The notes: generated by a model not told the origin, from the letters alone. A DNA stretch of 64,000 nucleotides from Aggregatilineales bacterium (GCA_029976025.1 JARKNX010000036.1:1-64000), one strand, 5' to 3'. Positions 28,032-39,300 are shown, counted from the first letter of the stretch. Numbers and translations: made by a program.

Positions 28032-30686
28032 TCAGCGGTCAGCAGGGGAGATTGGCGCATGCTCTTGCTGCGGCGCAATTTTGTCCGGGCTGTCGGATGC
28101 GGCGACGGCCCGGGGCGTTTTGCCCGGCCACCAGTTCCAGTGGTCCAGCAGCACAGCAATAGCCGGGACCAGCGCCGTGCGGATGACAAAGGTATCCAGC
28201 AGGACGCCGACGGCTACGGCCAGCCCGAGTTGCTTGAGGCCGGTGACTGTCCCGGCCATCATGGCGGCGAAGGTGCCAGCCATGATGATGCCCGCTGAGG
28301 TGATGATCGGGCCGGTGGCGGCAACGGCGCGGTGAACGCCTTCGCGCATCCCGTGCCGGGCTACTTCTTCCTTGACGCGGCCCATGAGGAAAATGTTGTA
28401 GTCCATGCCGAGCGCGATGAGCATGACGAAGATGAAGAACGGCGCCCACCACGTCAGCGCGGTTGTGCCGAAGAGCAATACCGAGGCCAGCCGCGTGATG
28501 CCCATGGTGGCAGCATAGCTGAGCAGGATGGTCAGGATGAGATATACCGGCGAAATCAGCGCCCGCAGCAGCAGGACCAGCACGACGAAGATGCCCAGCA
28601 GCACCAGCGAGAAGGAGCGGAACATATCGCGGTCCATTGTGTCGCGCAGGTCGGTCATCACGGTGGGCAGGCCGCTGACGGCGCGCACGCCGTTGGGGAC
28701 GATGCTGCGCAGGGACCGGATGACATTGGTGGCTTCGTCGCCGTACGGGTTCACGGCCAGGATCACTTCTAGCCGGGCGGCGGTGCGGTCGTCAGTCAGA
28801 TAGCGCCCCGCGAGCATCTGCAGGGGGTCCTGCCCCTGCAGGGCGGGCATCGCGCTGGAGAGAGCTGTATTCAGGGCCTCCGGGAGTTGCCCGGGGAAGT
28901 AGTATGCATTCTCCACGCTGGCGAAGGTCCCGGCCAGGGCGGACAGATGCGTCTGGAGCGCGGCCAGTGACCCGGACAGGCCGCCGGTGAGCGCCGCCGC
29001 CGGCAGCGTAGCCAGTGTGCTGCGGATGGCCTGCAGATCGGCATTGTCCGCCAGCGCCGGGTCCATGCCTTCCAGCGTGTTCAGATAGTCAGTGACGGCG
29101 GGCATGGCGCTCAGGGCGAGCTGGAGGGTCTGCGGCGTCAGGGCGCCGGCGGGCAGACCGCCATCACCGGTCGCCTCCGCCAGCAGATCGGCGGCCAGGG
29201 TGAGCTGCCGGTGGACGCTGGTGATATCGGTCAGGGTCTGGCCGTTTTGCGCCCCCAGCGGGTTGGAGATGCTGCGCACATCGGCGACGCCTGCCACGCC
29301 GCGCAACGTGTCGGTCCAGCGGGCGACTTCGGCCAGCGCCCGCTGCGGATCGAGATCGCTCAGCACGACATTGACTGTCTGAATCTGCCCGGCTCCCATG
29401 TGATCTTCGATGGCCGCGAAGCCCTGCCAGGCCTCGTTGGAAGCCGGCAGGTCGGCCAGCATGTTGTATGTCGTCTGCACCCCGGCGCCGTAGATAGCCA
29501 GCGGGACGAGCACGGCGGCGATCAGGACGATCGTCAGCACGGGGGAGCGCGAGACATGCTGAGAAATCCAGGCGTACAGGCGGCTGCTGGCTTCCTGATG
29601 GGTGGCCCGGCCCGGCCAGAAAGTGCGGCTGCCCATGACGGACAGGATGGCCGGGGTGAGCGTCAGGCCGGCGGCCAGCATGATGATCACGCCCAGGGCC
29701 AGGGCCGGCCCGCTCGTGTTGAAGAGGCCCATCTCAGCGAAGGCCATCGCAACAAAGCCGACGATCACCGTCCCGGCGCTGCTGGCGATTGTCTCGCCGA
29801 CGCGAGTCACCGTGCGCGCGGTCGCCGACCGGGTGGCTGCCCCGTTCTCGCCGACGGGGACATCGGCCATCTCTTCGCGGAAGCGGCTGATCAGAAAGAG
29901 GCAGTAATCTGTCCCGGCGCCGTACAGGATGACGACAAGGAGGACGTTGGTATAGGTGATCACCGTGATCAGCCAGGTGCCCAGCCAGGCGATGATGCCG
30001 CGCGAAATCAGGTACACCAGCGTGACCGTGATCAGCGGCACCAGCGGGCTGACGGGCGAGCGGTAAACCGCCAGCAGAAGCAGGATGACCAGCACAATGG
30101 TCACGATCAGGGTGCGATCGACGCTCTCCAACGCGGAGCGGGAATAGCCAGAGTAGATGGGGGAGTTGCCGGTCAGGTAGGTTTTGACGCCGGCAGGCGT
30201 GTTGGCGCCCAGATAGTCTTCAATCGTGCGGATGGTGTTGGCCGTGGAATCGTCCAGAATGTCGGAGGAGAGGCTCATCGTGATCAGGGCCAGCCTGCCA
30301 TCCGGGGCGATCAGGCTGTCGGCGACCAGCGGCATGCCGCTCGCGGGCGACATCAGGTCGGTGATGACGGCGGAGACTTCGCCCGTTTCCAGCCAGTTGG
30401 TCAGCGTCGCCATAAAAGCCCAGGCTTCGCCATCGCGAACCGTGCCTTCTGGCACTTCGATGGCGATAACCGCGCTGCCGGTCGTATTTTCACCGGGGAA
30501 GTAGGTCTGCATCTGCTCAAAGCCCTGCGCGTAAGGGGCATTAGCCGGCAGGAAATCCGCCGTGTCGCTGCTGGCGATATCTTCCATGCGCGGCGCGACA
30601 AGGGTGATCAGGACAGCCAGCGTCACCCAGCCGACAATGATTGCCCAGCGATTACGAGCAGAAAAACGGCCAATTCGTGCGAACAT
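28032..30686 (-). CDS. MMPL-family RND transporter
   Basis: The 884-residue protein has two repeated halves, each with one helix, a large outside loop and then five helices. The two TM4/TM10 signature stretches GAGTDYCLFLISRFREE and ALGMDYNIFLMGRVKEE hold the Asp-Tyr pairs that relay protons in MmpL proteins. The second outside loop (about 400-640) is long and Ala/Leu-rich, probably helical. Family members export lipids, siderophores or hydrophobic drugs. It has an ATG start with AAAGGGA upstream. It is 58 bases after a TetR-type regulator gene that likely controls it. Confidence 0.94.
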   Translation of the reverse strand: MFARIGRFSARNRWAIIVGWVTLAVLITLVAPRMEDIASSDTADFLPANAPYAQGFEQMQTYFPGENTTGSAVIAIEVPEGTVRDGEAWAFMATLTNWLETGEVSAVITDLMSPASGMPLVADSLIAPDGRLALITMSLSSDILDDSTANTIRTIEDYLGANTPAGVKTYLTGNSPIYSGYSRSALESVDRTLIVTIVLVILLLLAVYRSPVSPLVPLITVTLVYLISRGIIAWLGTWLITVITYTNVLLVVILYGAGTDYCLFLISRFREEMADVPVGENGAATRSATARTVTRVGETIASSAGTVIVGFVAMAFAEMGLFNTSGPALALGVIIMLAAGLTLTPAILSVMGSRTFWPGRATHQEASSRLYAWISQHVSRSPVLTIVLIAAVLVPLAIYGAGVQTTYNMLADLPASNEAWQGFAAIEDHMGAGQIQTVNVVLSDLDPQRALAEVARWTDTLRGVAGVADVRSISNPLGAQNGQTLTDITSVHRQLTLAADLLAEATGDGGLPAGALTPQTLQLALSAMPAVTDYLNTLEGMDPALADNADLQAIRSTLATLPAAALTGGLSGSLAALQTHLSALAGTFASVENAYYFPGQLPEALNTALSSAMPALQGQDPLQMLAGRYLTDDRTAARLEVILAVNPYGDEATNVIRSLRSIVPNGVRAVSGLPTVMTDLRDTMDRDMFRSFSLVLLGIFVVLVLLLRALISPVYLILTILLSYAATMGITRLASVLLFGTTALTWWAPFFIFVMLIALGMDYNIFLMGRVKEEVARHGMREGVHRAVAATGPIITSAGIIMAGTFAAMMAGTVTGLKQLGLAVAVGVLLDTFVIRTALVPAIAVLLDHWNWWPGKTPRAVAASDSPDKIAPQQEHAPISPADR

Positions 30687-30744
30687 CGGTCAGCGTCCCT
30701 TTTCTGGTTGTTATGCCCGTTCAGGTTTTCGATAAAGAAATACG

Positions 30745-31362
30745 CTACAAAGTTCCGGTATCCAGCCCGGCAACAGATATCACGTTGCTCATGCCTTCGG
30801 TCAGGAACTGAAAGAGGAAGTCGGCCATCTCATCTGGAGACAGGCCGTGATCATCCTCGATCCACCACAGGCCGAGCCGCACACCCGCCCCGGCCACAAA
30901 CTGCGCCACCAGCTCGCTCTGGAGGGCGGAGGTCCGCCCCGCCGTGCCTTCCTGGCGGAGCAGGTGCTCCACAAATTCGGCGTAGTAGTTGATCGCCATC
31001 AGGTTCAGCTCCGCCGAAGCCTGGTGACCGAGCATCAGCCGGAACAGGTCACGGTTCTCCGCCGAATAGTGAAAGACAGCGCGGATAGCTTCCTTGATCT
31101 GCCCCAGGGTGCGGTTGGCGGTGAGGTAGGGATCGACGCGCTGGCGAAGCTCCTCAAAGCCTTCGTGGATGAGGACGCGGGTGAGGTCCTCCTTGTCCTT
31201 GAAGTGCAGATAAAAGGTGCCCTTGCTGACATCCGCCGCTTCGGTGATATCCAGCACGCCGGTAGCCTCATAGCCGCGCGCGGCGATCACCTGCCGGGCG
31301 GCTTCCAGCAGTCTGCGGCGCGTGTCCAGCTTGCGACGTTCGTGCCTGGTGAGATCGGTCAT
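30745..31362 (-). CDS. TetR/AcrR family transcriptional regulator
   Basis: The start at 31362 (MTDLTRHERRKLDTRRRLL) replaces the track start at 31428. The 205-residue regulator has the TetR helix-turn-helix (about 10-56) with AARQVIAARGYEATGVLDITEAADVSKGTFYLHF as its signature region, then an all-helical ligand domain. It probably represses its own operon (tetR-mmpL-epimerase) and responds to a compound handled by the MMPL pump. A perfect inverted repeat 64 bases upstream is the likely operator. Confidence 0.93.
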   Translation of the reverse strand: MTDLTRHERRKLDTRRRLLEAARQVIAARGYEATGVLDITEAADVSKGTFYLHFKDKEDLTRVLIHEGFEELRQRVDPYLTANRTLGQIKEAIRAVFHYSAENRDLFRLMLGHQASAELNLMAINYYAEFVEHLLRQEGTAGRTSALQSELVAQFVAGAGVRLGLWWIEDDHGLSPDEMADFLFQFLTEGMSNVISVAGLDTGTL

Positions 31363-31410
31363 AGCCTGCTGCCCTAAAGAATATCTGAAATGCTGGTCAC
31401 TATGGATGGT

Positions 31411-31450
31411 ATTATACGTGGCGTTCAATTATAGATGTATAGGATAATTG
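31411..31450 (-). promoter_or_regulatory. tetR -10 element and probable TetR operator
   Basis: CAATTAT (31426-31432) and ATAATTG (31444-31450) form a perfect 7-base inverted repeat with an 11-base spacer. The minus-strand -10 TATAAT is at 31411-31416, so the repeat covers the -35 position of the tetR promoter and lies between tetR and the divergent methyltransferase gene. This is the expected place for an autorepression operator. Its binding by this TetR protein is inference. Confidence 0.6.
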
Positions 31451-31611
31451 TCATGAAGATCGCTGTGTGAGTTGCCTGAGCAGCGGGGGGCAGGCAGCGC
31501 GGAACGGGGAGGCCAGAAGCGGGTGGATGCGACGTTAATCACTGGCAGCTTTGCCTGAGCGGCACTATCATGGAGGCAGTGTGCCCATCTGAAACCGGAG
31601 GAAGCGTCCTG

Positions 31612-32625
31612 ATGAATTCGACCGAACGCCTGATGGCGCGGCTGCGCGGCGAACCGGTGGACCGCGTGCCCAACTTCAGCATCTATATGCAGTTCGCCGC
31701 GCACTATATCGGCCAGCCGCTCTCCCGCTACTATCTGGATTACCGCGTCCTGGCCGACGCCAACTTTGCGGTGCAGCGCGACTTTTCGCTGGATATCCTG
31801 CAGGCCATCTCCGACCCCTACCGCGAAGCATACGACATCGGCGCGCCAATTGAGTTCCCGGAGGACAATCTGCCGGTGCGGACCGGCTCCCTGCTCAATG
31901 GCACAGAGGACATCAGCAAGCTGAAGGCGCCCGATCCCGGCTCCGGACGGCGGATGAGCGACCGGCTGGCGGCGGTGCAGTTGATGAAGGAGCGCGCCGC
32001 TGGCGAGGTCCCGGTCATGGGGTGGGTGGAGGGCGCCCTGGCCGAGGCCGCTGACCTGCACGGCTTCAGCGAGATACTGCTGGCCCCCTACGACCGGCCG
32101 GAATGGCTGCGCGAGCTGCTGGAGTTCTGTACAGAGGTGGCGATCGCCTTCGCCCGCGCCCAGGTGGCCGCCGGGGCCGATATCATCGGCCTGGGCGATG
32201 CCATCGCTTCGCAGGTCTCACCGGCGATGTACGTGGAGTACGCGCTGCCGTATGAGCAGCGCATCTTCGCCGCTGTGCATGAGATGGGGGCGCTGGCCCG
32301 GCTGCATATCTGCGGCAACACAACCGGCATCCTGGACCTGATGCCGCAGTCCGGCGCGGACATCATCGACATCGACTGGATGGTGGATATGGGCGCGGCG
32401 GCGGAGGCTTTCGGGACGGTGGCCGCCGTATCCGGCAACCAGGACCCGGTGCGCGTCATGCTCAACGGCACGCCGGAGGAGGTCCGCGAGAAGGTGCTGG
32501 ACTGCCTGCATCGGGGCGGGCCGCGGTCGATCAGCAACGCCGGCTGTGAGATCCCCGACAGCACGCCAATCGCCAACCTGCACGCGCAAACGGCGGCCAT
32601 CGCCGAGTTCGGGCCGCAGGGGTAG
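31612..32625 (+). CDS. Uroporphyrinogen decarboxylase-family protein, MtaA/MtbA-like methyltransferase
   Basis: The start at 31612 (MNSTERLMARLRGEPVDRVP) has GGAGGAAG upstream. The 337-residue TIM-barrel protein belongs to the UroD superfamily. It shows the methylcobalamin-methyltransferase type signature LHICGNTTG (about 230) and a second Cys in SNAGCEIPDSTP (about 311), which together with the His ligate zinc in MtaA/MtbA/CmuA proteins. The N-terminal Arg-rich substrate motif of true HemE is absent, so haem synthesis is unlikely. No corrinoid protein gene is beside it. It faces formate-THF ligase, which fits C1 metabolism. Confidence 0.88.
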   Translation: MNSTERLMARLRGEPVDRVPNFSIYMQFAAHYIGQPLSRYYLDYRVLADANFAVQRDFSLDILQAISDPYREAYDIGAPIEFPEDNLPVRTGSLLNGTEDISKLKAPDPGSGRRMSDRLAAVQLMKERAAGEVPVMGWVEGALAEAADLHGFSEILLAPYDRPEWLRELLEFCTEVAIAFARAQVAAGADIIGLGDAIASQVSPAMYVEYALPYEQRIFAAVHEMGALARLHICGNTTGILDLMPQSGADIIDIDWMVDMGAAAEAFGTVAAVSGNQDPVRVMLNGTPEEVREKVLDCLHRGGPRSISNAGCEIPDSTPIANLHAQTAAIAEFGPQG

Positions 32626-32643
32626 GGCAGTCAATAAAATGAG

Positions 32644-32675
32644 AGGGGGGCGCTCCCCCCTGAGGCAGCGCCCCC
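32644..32675. terminator. Two mutually exclusive hairpins between convergent genes
   Basis: AGGGGGG/CCCCCCT (32644-32661) is a 7-bp hairpin. GGGGGCGCT/AGCGCCCCC (32646-32675) is a 9-bp stem that uses the same left arm, so only one can form. They lie directly after the methyltransferase stop codon and ahead of the convergent fhs end, and probably stop transcription in one or both directions. No long T-tract is present. Confidence 0.5.
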
Positions 32676-32819
32676 TGACAAGATAGAACACTTGCGTGTT
32701 TTCGGTACGGCCTCACCCTGTCCGACCTCGCAGATCGTTTCGATCTTCGGTCGGCGCCCTCTTCGCTTGCAGAGAGGGGTGTTCTGCTCCCCTTGCCCCG
32801 CTTGTCGGGGGAAAGGGGC
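32676..32819. other. Gene-free GC-rich text between the methyltransferase and fhs
   Basis: No ORF here has a ribosome-binding site or homology-like features. Text such as CGATCGTTTCGATCTTCGGTCG-like near-palindromes and GGGGTGTTCTGCTCCCC resembles the low-value interspersed text near 5280-5350. It may be a degenerate copy of an interspersed element; the resemblance is loose. Confidence 0.3.
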
Positions 32820-34586
<1,767 letters not shown>

Positions 34587-34806
34587 AGCTCTCTCCTCCA
34601 GGAGTCAACACACGGGTGGGCGGCCCTCCTGTCACTGCCGGCCGCTGACCATTCAGGATAGACGATCTGTAACATATTGCACAAGTGCGAAGCGTCAGGA
34701 AAAGAGGGTGACTTTTCCCTGCCGCCCGGCTTCTCCCGCGCAATCCGGGGGAGGAACTGGTATAACAGAGCGTGGTAAAGCGCGGGCTGCAACAGGACAG
34801 GGGATT

Positions 34807-35637
34807 ATGTCGCGACAGGGGCGTGGTGTCTGGTCAATCGTGGTGGTGGGGCTGCTGCTGGTCGGGATCGTCGGGCTGCTGTTCGCGCTGCAGAGCGGCG
34901 GGGCGGCGGCGCCGCTGGCGGTGAGCCTGGCTTCGCTCCTCATTTTGCTGGCGGCGGCGCAGATTCTGTGGCGCTCCCTGCAGCCTTCGCGCCAGGCCCG
35001 ATCCGGGACCGATCTGGCCGTCCCGCTTCAGGGATTGACCGCGGCGGCGCTGGACCTGCGCTTCGGTGGGGGGCGGCTGCTGGTCGAGGCAGGGGAGCCG
35101 CCGACGCCGGACGCTGGCCCGCCGCTGTTATTGGCCGGGCGCTGCCAGGGCGCGGTCCGGCAGTCGTTCGAGGCGGCGCGGATCGCGCTCCGCCAGCCGG
35201 CGAGTCTTTTTCGCACACAGGCGGACTGGCGGCTGGCGCTTGCACCGACAGTCCGCTGGACGGAGCTTCATCTGATGCTGGGGAGCGCGAGCGCCGATCT
35301 GCGCCTGGCCGATCTGGATGTGGAGCGGCTGTGGCTGGAAACGGGCCGGACCGCGCTGGAAGCGACTCTGCCGGCGCGGGGAGCGGTGACGCTCCACCTG
35401 GGCGGAGGGCGGGTGACTTTGCGCGTCCCGCCGGAGGCCGCCGTTGTCATTGACAGCGCGATCCGGCTGGGCGAGGTGCGCGTGGACGAAGCTCACTTCA
35501 GGCCGGAGGCCGGGGATGCGAACGTCGCAGCCCGCTGGACGGCGGGCGAAGCCGCGCCCGGAGGCTGGCTGTCGATCACGCTGCAGGGCGGCCTGGGCAC
35601 CGTGCTGGTGGAGCCGGCCGCGCCGCCGGTCAGGTGA
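34807..35637 (+). CDS. Membrane protein with LiaF-like (toastrack) C-terminal domain
   Basis: The start at 34807 (MSRQGRGVWSIVVVGLLLVG) is chosen because the track ORF begins far upstream in the fhs leader. The 276-residue protein has two N-terminal membrane helices (about 10-28 and 36-58). A beta-rich domain follows with repeated strands (LELHLMLGSASADLRL-like, AVTLHLGGGRVTLRVPPEAAVVI, WLSITLQGGLGTVLV), as in the LiaF/PspC toastrack fold used in envelope-stress sensing. The family call rests on strand pattern only. It overlaps the convergent BON gene by eight bases. Confidence 0.68.
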   Translation: MSRQGRGVWSIVVVGLLLVGIVGLLFALQSGGAAAPLAVSLASLLILLAAAQILWRSLQPSRQARSGTDLAVPLQGLTAAALDLRFGGGRLLVEAGEPPTPDAGPPLLLAGRCQGAVRQSFEAARIALRQPASLFRTQADWRLALAPTVRWTELHLMLGSASADLRLADLDVERLWLETGRTALEATLPARGAVTLHLGGGRVTLRVPPEAAVVIDSAIRLGEVRVDEAHFRPEAGDANVAARWTAGEAAPGGWLSITLQGGLGTVLVEPAAPPVR

Positions 35638-36052
35638 GCAGGTTGTCCACGCGGCGGACGCCGGGAATGCCGGCGATTTTCTTAAGCAGCGCGTCCGGCT
35701 TGCGGCGGGGCGGCAGGCTGCCCATCACGGCCACACGTCCGAAGTCCACCCGCGCCCACACCCCTGGCGGCAGCACCTTGCCGACCGCCAGCCGGATGCT
35801 TTCGTCATAGTGGATGTCGTCGGTGTGAATGGCGACCACGCCGGGCATATTCAGCAGATTATCGTGCAGGACGCGGTAGGCAATGGATGACTTGATATTG
35901 CCGCTCAGGGTGACCTCACCCTCCCGGACCGTGACCGTGAACCAGTGCCGGGACTGGGTCAGCGGAGGGTAGTCGCGCACCAGGGCGGCGATATCTTCGG
36001 CAATATCCATATCCGAGCGCTGCGTTACGGTGGTTTGAAGGGCGTCTGCCAT
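35630..36052 (-). CDS. BON-domain protein (two BON repeats)
   Basis: The 140-residue protein has two BON-like units. The first spans about 17-80 with WFTVTVREGEVTLSGNIKSS and MPGVVAIHTDDI. The second spans about 85-140 with VWARVDFGRVAVMGSLPPRRK and IPGVRRVDNLL. BON domains bind membranes or glycans and usually help stabilise the envelope. There is no signal peptide, so if the start is right it is cytoplasmic and may bind the inner membrane face. The C-terminus overlaps the convergent LiaF-like gene. Confidence 0.82.
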   Translation of the reverse strand: MADALQTTVTQRSDMDIAEDIAALVRDYPPLTQSRHWFTVTVREGEVTLSGNIKSSIAYRVLHDNLLNMPGVVAIHTDDIHYDESIRLAVGKVLPPGVWARVDFGRVAVMGSLPPRRKPDALLKKIAGIPGVRRVDNLLT

Positions 36053-36141
36053 CCTGTCGCCATCCTTTCAGTGAGCCTGTGCGTTCTCAGTTTATGCTGC
36101 CTGTATTGTGCCCCCAAACGCGGCGTATTGCCAGCCGGCGC

Positions 36142-37491
36142 TCACGTGCGGGCGGCGATTTCTTCCAGCCGGCTGACCGCTTCCTGCAAGTGTTCGCGCA
36201 CGTCTTTCCAGTCCTCGGGGCAATATTCCAGCAGCTTTTGCCAGCCGCGCAGGGAGGTCTTGAGCGAATCCTGTGAAGGGTAGATCGCCAGGGCTTTTTC
36301 CAGCGCGCTGCGCGCTTCGGCGAACTGGGTGGCGGTGCGCCGCCCGAGGATAGTCCGCGACTGGGCGATATCCATCCACAGATAGTAGTCGTTGGGGTTC
36401 AGAATCTGTTCGCGCTGGGCGTCCTGCACCGTAATTTCGAAAGCGTCCAGGGCGCGCTGCTGATCCGCTTTGCTGCCGGTCTGGCGCGCCCTGTTCAGCC
36501 GCAGCGTCGCCAGATTGCCGGCGGGATAAGAGGAATTGGGCGTGACGAGCAGGGCCTTCTCGTACGCTTCCATGGCGCCGTCCAGCCGCCCTGTCTCCAG
36601 GCGGATGCCGCCGACAGACCCCCAGAAGGACTCGTTGTTGAAGTCTCTGAGGCGAGGGGCGTCGGCCAGAGCGCCCAGCAGGGCGCTTTCTGCCTCCAGG
36701 AACAGGCGGTCGCGCTCCTCACCGGTGACGTGGCGGGCTTTGCGGCGCACTCCCACGCCGTAGGCGGCGCGGACAGCAGGCCAGTCGCGCTTGATCTCCA
36801 TGACGTGGCGCAGGTGCCCGATACCGGCATCCAACTGGTCCATTTCGTGCACTTCCAGCCAGCCGGCAATATAAAGGGCCAGCCAGTTGTTGCTGTCACC
36901 CTCCAGCACCTGGCTGGCGAATTTGTACGCTGTGTCGTAGTTGCGCAGGCGGAACTCCTGGTCGGCCTGCAGGACGCGGGCCACATTGTCGATGGTTTTC
37001 TCCAGTTCGCGGCGGGATTGTTCCAGGTCCTTCCGCAGGTTGTGCAGGTCCTCCAGATAGGGGCGGTAGGTGCGCAGTTCGCCGAGCTGGGTCTCGACCT
37101 GCTTCTGCATCTCTTCCATCCGCTTGAGCTGAGCCTCAACCTCCTGACGGATCTCGGCCGTGTTCTCCTTGAACTCCTGGCGGGCCTCCTGTGTGCTGCG
37201 CAGGCCGTACAGGGTAGCCGCTGCGAAGCCCAGGCCGATGATGACGGAGAGGCCCTGGATGAAGCTCAGCATCAGGTCTACCGAGCCGACGGCGTCTTCA
37301 GCGCGCTCGAGGATCAGGGCAGCCCCTTCGGCGGTCGAAGCGTCAACAGGCGTGATGGTGTCGTGGGCCATATACAGGATGTACACGACATTCGTGATCA
37401 ACAGGCCGCTGAGCGCGACAATCGCCGCGGCGATGGCGATCCCGATCAGGATGCGGTTGATGAGACTGCTCCGCTGTTCTGTGCTGGCCAT
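36142..37491 (-). CDS. Membrane-anchored TPR/coiled-coil protein
   Basis: The start at 37491 (MASTEQRSSLINRIL) has GGGGGTG upstream. The 449-residue protein has two membrane helices (about 13-40 and 75-97), a coiled coil (about 105-185, KENTAEIRQEVEAQLKRMEEMQ), then helical repeats to the end. These include TPR-like units with GRLDGAMEAYEKALLVTPN and ARSALEKALAIYPSQ. It is probably an inner-membrane scaffold whose repeats face the cytoplasm. No catalytic motif is visible. It is divergent from the beta-propeller gene at 37740. Confidence 0.82.
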   Translation of the reverse strand: MASTEQRSSLINRILIGIAIAAAIVALSGLLITNVVYILYMAHDTITPVDASTAEGAALILERAEDAVGSVDLMLSFIQGLSVIIGLGFAAATLYGLRSTQEARQEFKENTAEIRQEVEAQLKRMEEMQKQVETQLGELRTYRPYLEDLHNLRKDLEQSRRELEKTIDNVARVLQADQEFRLRNYDTAYKFASQVLEGDSNNWLALYIAGWLEVHEMDQLDAGIGHLRHVMEIKRDWPAVRAAYGVGVRRKARHVTGEERDRLFLEAESALLGALADAPRLRDFNNESFWGSVGGIRLETGRLDGAMEAYEKALLVTPNSSYPAGNLATLRLNRARQTGSKADQQRALDAFEITVQDAQREQILNPNDYYLWMDIAQSRTILGRRTATQFAEARSALEKALAIYPSQDSLKTSLRGWQKLLEYCPEDWKDVREHLQEAVSRLEEIAART

Positions 37492-37739
37492 GAGCACCCC
37501 CCGTTTCAGCCCCCAGTTGTGCACTGTCCATTATAGCCCGGATTTCATCTGCGCGGCGGAGCGCGGCGCGGGCAGCGCCTAACACCAAGGAACTATTGGG
37601 TTCGCGAAGCAATTCGGTGACAATAAGCGTGTAAAATAGGTTCTTCGTAATGCTACCAGTATCATGGTAATCGAGCGGCGCAGCCCTCGATGCGCCCGGG
37701 AAAGCGGGTGCCAGGCAGGATTCAGGAAGGAAAAAGATC

Positions 37740-39224
37740 ATGAGCAGTGCGATCAAGTTCGGTGTTATTGTGCTGTTCGCAGCCGCGGTGATTCTCGGCG
37801 CAGCCCTGATCGGCGGCCAGCCGGCGGCGCTGGCGCAGGGCGATCAGGCTCTGGTCTGGCAGGTAGGCGGCGCCTACGGCCGGCCAGAAGGGCTGGGGGC
37901 GCTGCTCTGGCAGACGGGCGGCGAAGAACCGGTCGAGCTGGCCGATGTGCCGGACGAAGGGGCCGGGACCCAGGTCTTCCCCTGCGGGGCGGAAGCGGTG
38001 GCCCCGGACGGCTCCTACATGATGGCCTTCATTGGTGCGGAGCGGGGCGGGCTTTATAAGCTCACGCTGCACGGCGAAGGCGAGCTTTTGCGAATCGCCA
38101 GCGCCCACACCCTGGCCTGCTTCGGCCACGGCCGGGCGACCTACAGCCCGGATGGGCGGCGCTGGGCCTATATCGACTACCCGGCAGATATCACCCGCAC
38201 CAGCCTCTACGCTGAAGGGACGCTCCGCCTCCTGAACATGCCAGCGGGGACCGAAACCGATTCAGTTGAGGGAGTTGTGGCCTTCGACCTGCGCAACGAC
38301 GGGGTCTTTTATGTCCAGTTCTTCACCAATTCTGCGGGGCAGGCGGATGAAGCGGCCGTGACGTGGGAGGACCGCTCCGGCAGCCGCGAATGGGCGGCCT
38401 TCACGCCCGACGAGAACTGCGAGTGGACCAGCGCAGCCCTCGACTCCAACGCCCGGGGCGATAAGGTTGTGCTGTCGCTGGGCGAGAGCTGCCGCAACCG
38501 GGGTTCGCAGTGGCGTCTGTATTCCGTGACTGCTGACGCGGACCCGGTCGAGCATGTTTATATACCGAGCGGCGGGCGTTACCAGCCCCAGGCGAATGAC
38601 AACCAGGTTTACTTCCTGCGCGATGAAGACCTGGCGCTGGCGACCTATCCCAACGGCCGGGGGGCGTCCATCGCTAACCTCGTGCTGGTGGACCTGGCGC
38701 GCAATACGGTCACTCTGGTGACCGAAGGCATAACGATCGACGCTTACAGCCGCGGCGCGCGCGCGGCATCCTCCGCCCTTCAGTTTTCGCCGGACGGCCG
38801 CCGCGTGACGTATGTCAGCTCCACGGCGAACGATGAGCACGCTCTGCACCGGCTGGATCTGGATGGGGGATACCAGCCGCTGACGATCACCGCCGGCTCG
38901 CGCGGGGACGCCATCTCCGGATTTGCGACCCGGCCTGATGGCGGGATTGTCTACGTAGCCGGGAGCGTCGATGGGGGGAATAACGCCCTGTATCTGCTCT
39001 CCGCCGGGGCCGGCGCGCCGGAGCGCCTGACGCGCGGCAACTTCCTGCGCGATAACCTGGTGGCGACTGACGCTGGCGCGCTGGTGCTGAATTATGTCGC
39101 GCCGGATGATGATAACCGGACGGCGGCGGCTAACTTGCTCGGGGTGACTTCCGACGGCGGCAAGTCGCTGCTGGTGGACGGCCGCCAGGCGCAGGCTGTC
39201 GCCTACCCCCTGTGGCTGCGGTAG
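37740..39224 (+). CDS. Secreted beta-propeller (TolB/WD40-like) protein
   Basis: The 494-residue protein has a signal peptide (FGVIVLFAAAVILGAAL, cleaved near ALAQG) and then repeats of PDGR/SPDGRR turns preceding strands: APDGSYMMAF, SPDGRRWAYI, SPDGRRVTYVSS and RPDGGIVYVAG. This is the PD40/TolB beta-propeller pattern. The four conserved Cys (PCGAE, LACFG, NCEWTS, SCRNRG) may form disulfides outside the cell. Likely an extracytoplasmic binding or scaffold protein; ligand unknown. AGGAAGGA precedes the ATG. Single gene, followed by a repeat-rich gap. Confidence 0.8.
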   Translation: MSSAIKFGVIVLFAAAVILGAALIGGQPAALAQGDQALVWQVGGAYGRPEGLGALLWQTGGEEPVELADVPDEGAGTQVFPCGAEAVAPDGSYMMAFIGAERGGLYKLTLHGEGELLRIASAHTLACFGHGRATYSPDGRRWAYIDYPADITRTSLYAEGTLRLLNMPAGTETDSVEGVVAFDLRNDGVFYVQFFTNSAGQADEAAVTWEDRSGSREWAAFTPDENCEWTSAALDSNARGDKVVLSLGESCRNRGSQWRLYSVTADADPVEHVYIPSGGRYQPQANDNQVYFLRDEDLALATYPNGRGASIANLVLVDLARNTVTLVTEGITIDAYSRGARAASSALQFSPDGRRVTYVSSTANDEHALHRLDLDGGYQPLTITAGSRGDAISGFATRPDGGIVYVAGSVDGGNNALYLLSAGAGAPERLTRGNFLRDNLVATDAGALVLNYVAPDDDNRTAAANLLGVTSDGGKSLLVDGRQAQAVAYPLWLR

Positions 39225-39300
39225 AGGCCTTCACCGGTGCGGCTTTTCATACGCCCCTGACCAGGGAGGGGCGCGTTTCAGACTGGGGGCAAAAAACTGG

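Noticed and set aside
29211-30992. 593-codon plus-strand ORF opposite mmpL
   Set aside because: Antisense shadow; the MMPL signatures are on the minus strand.
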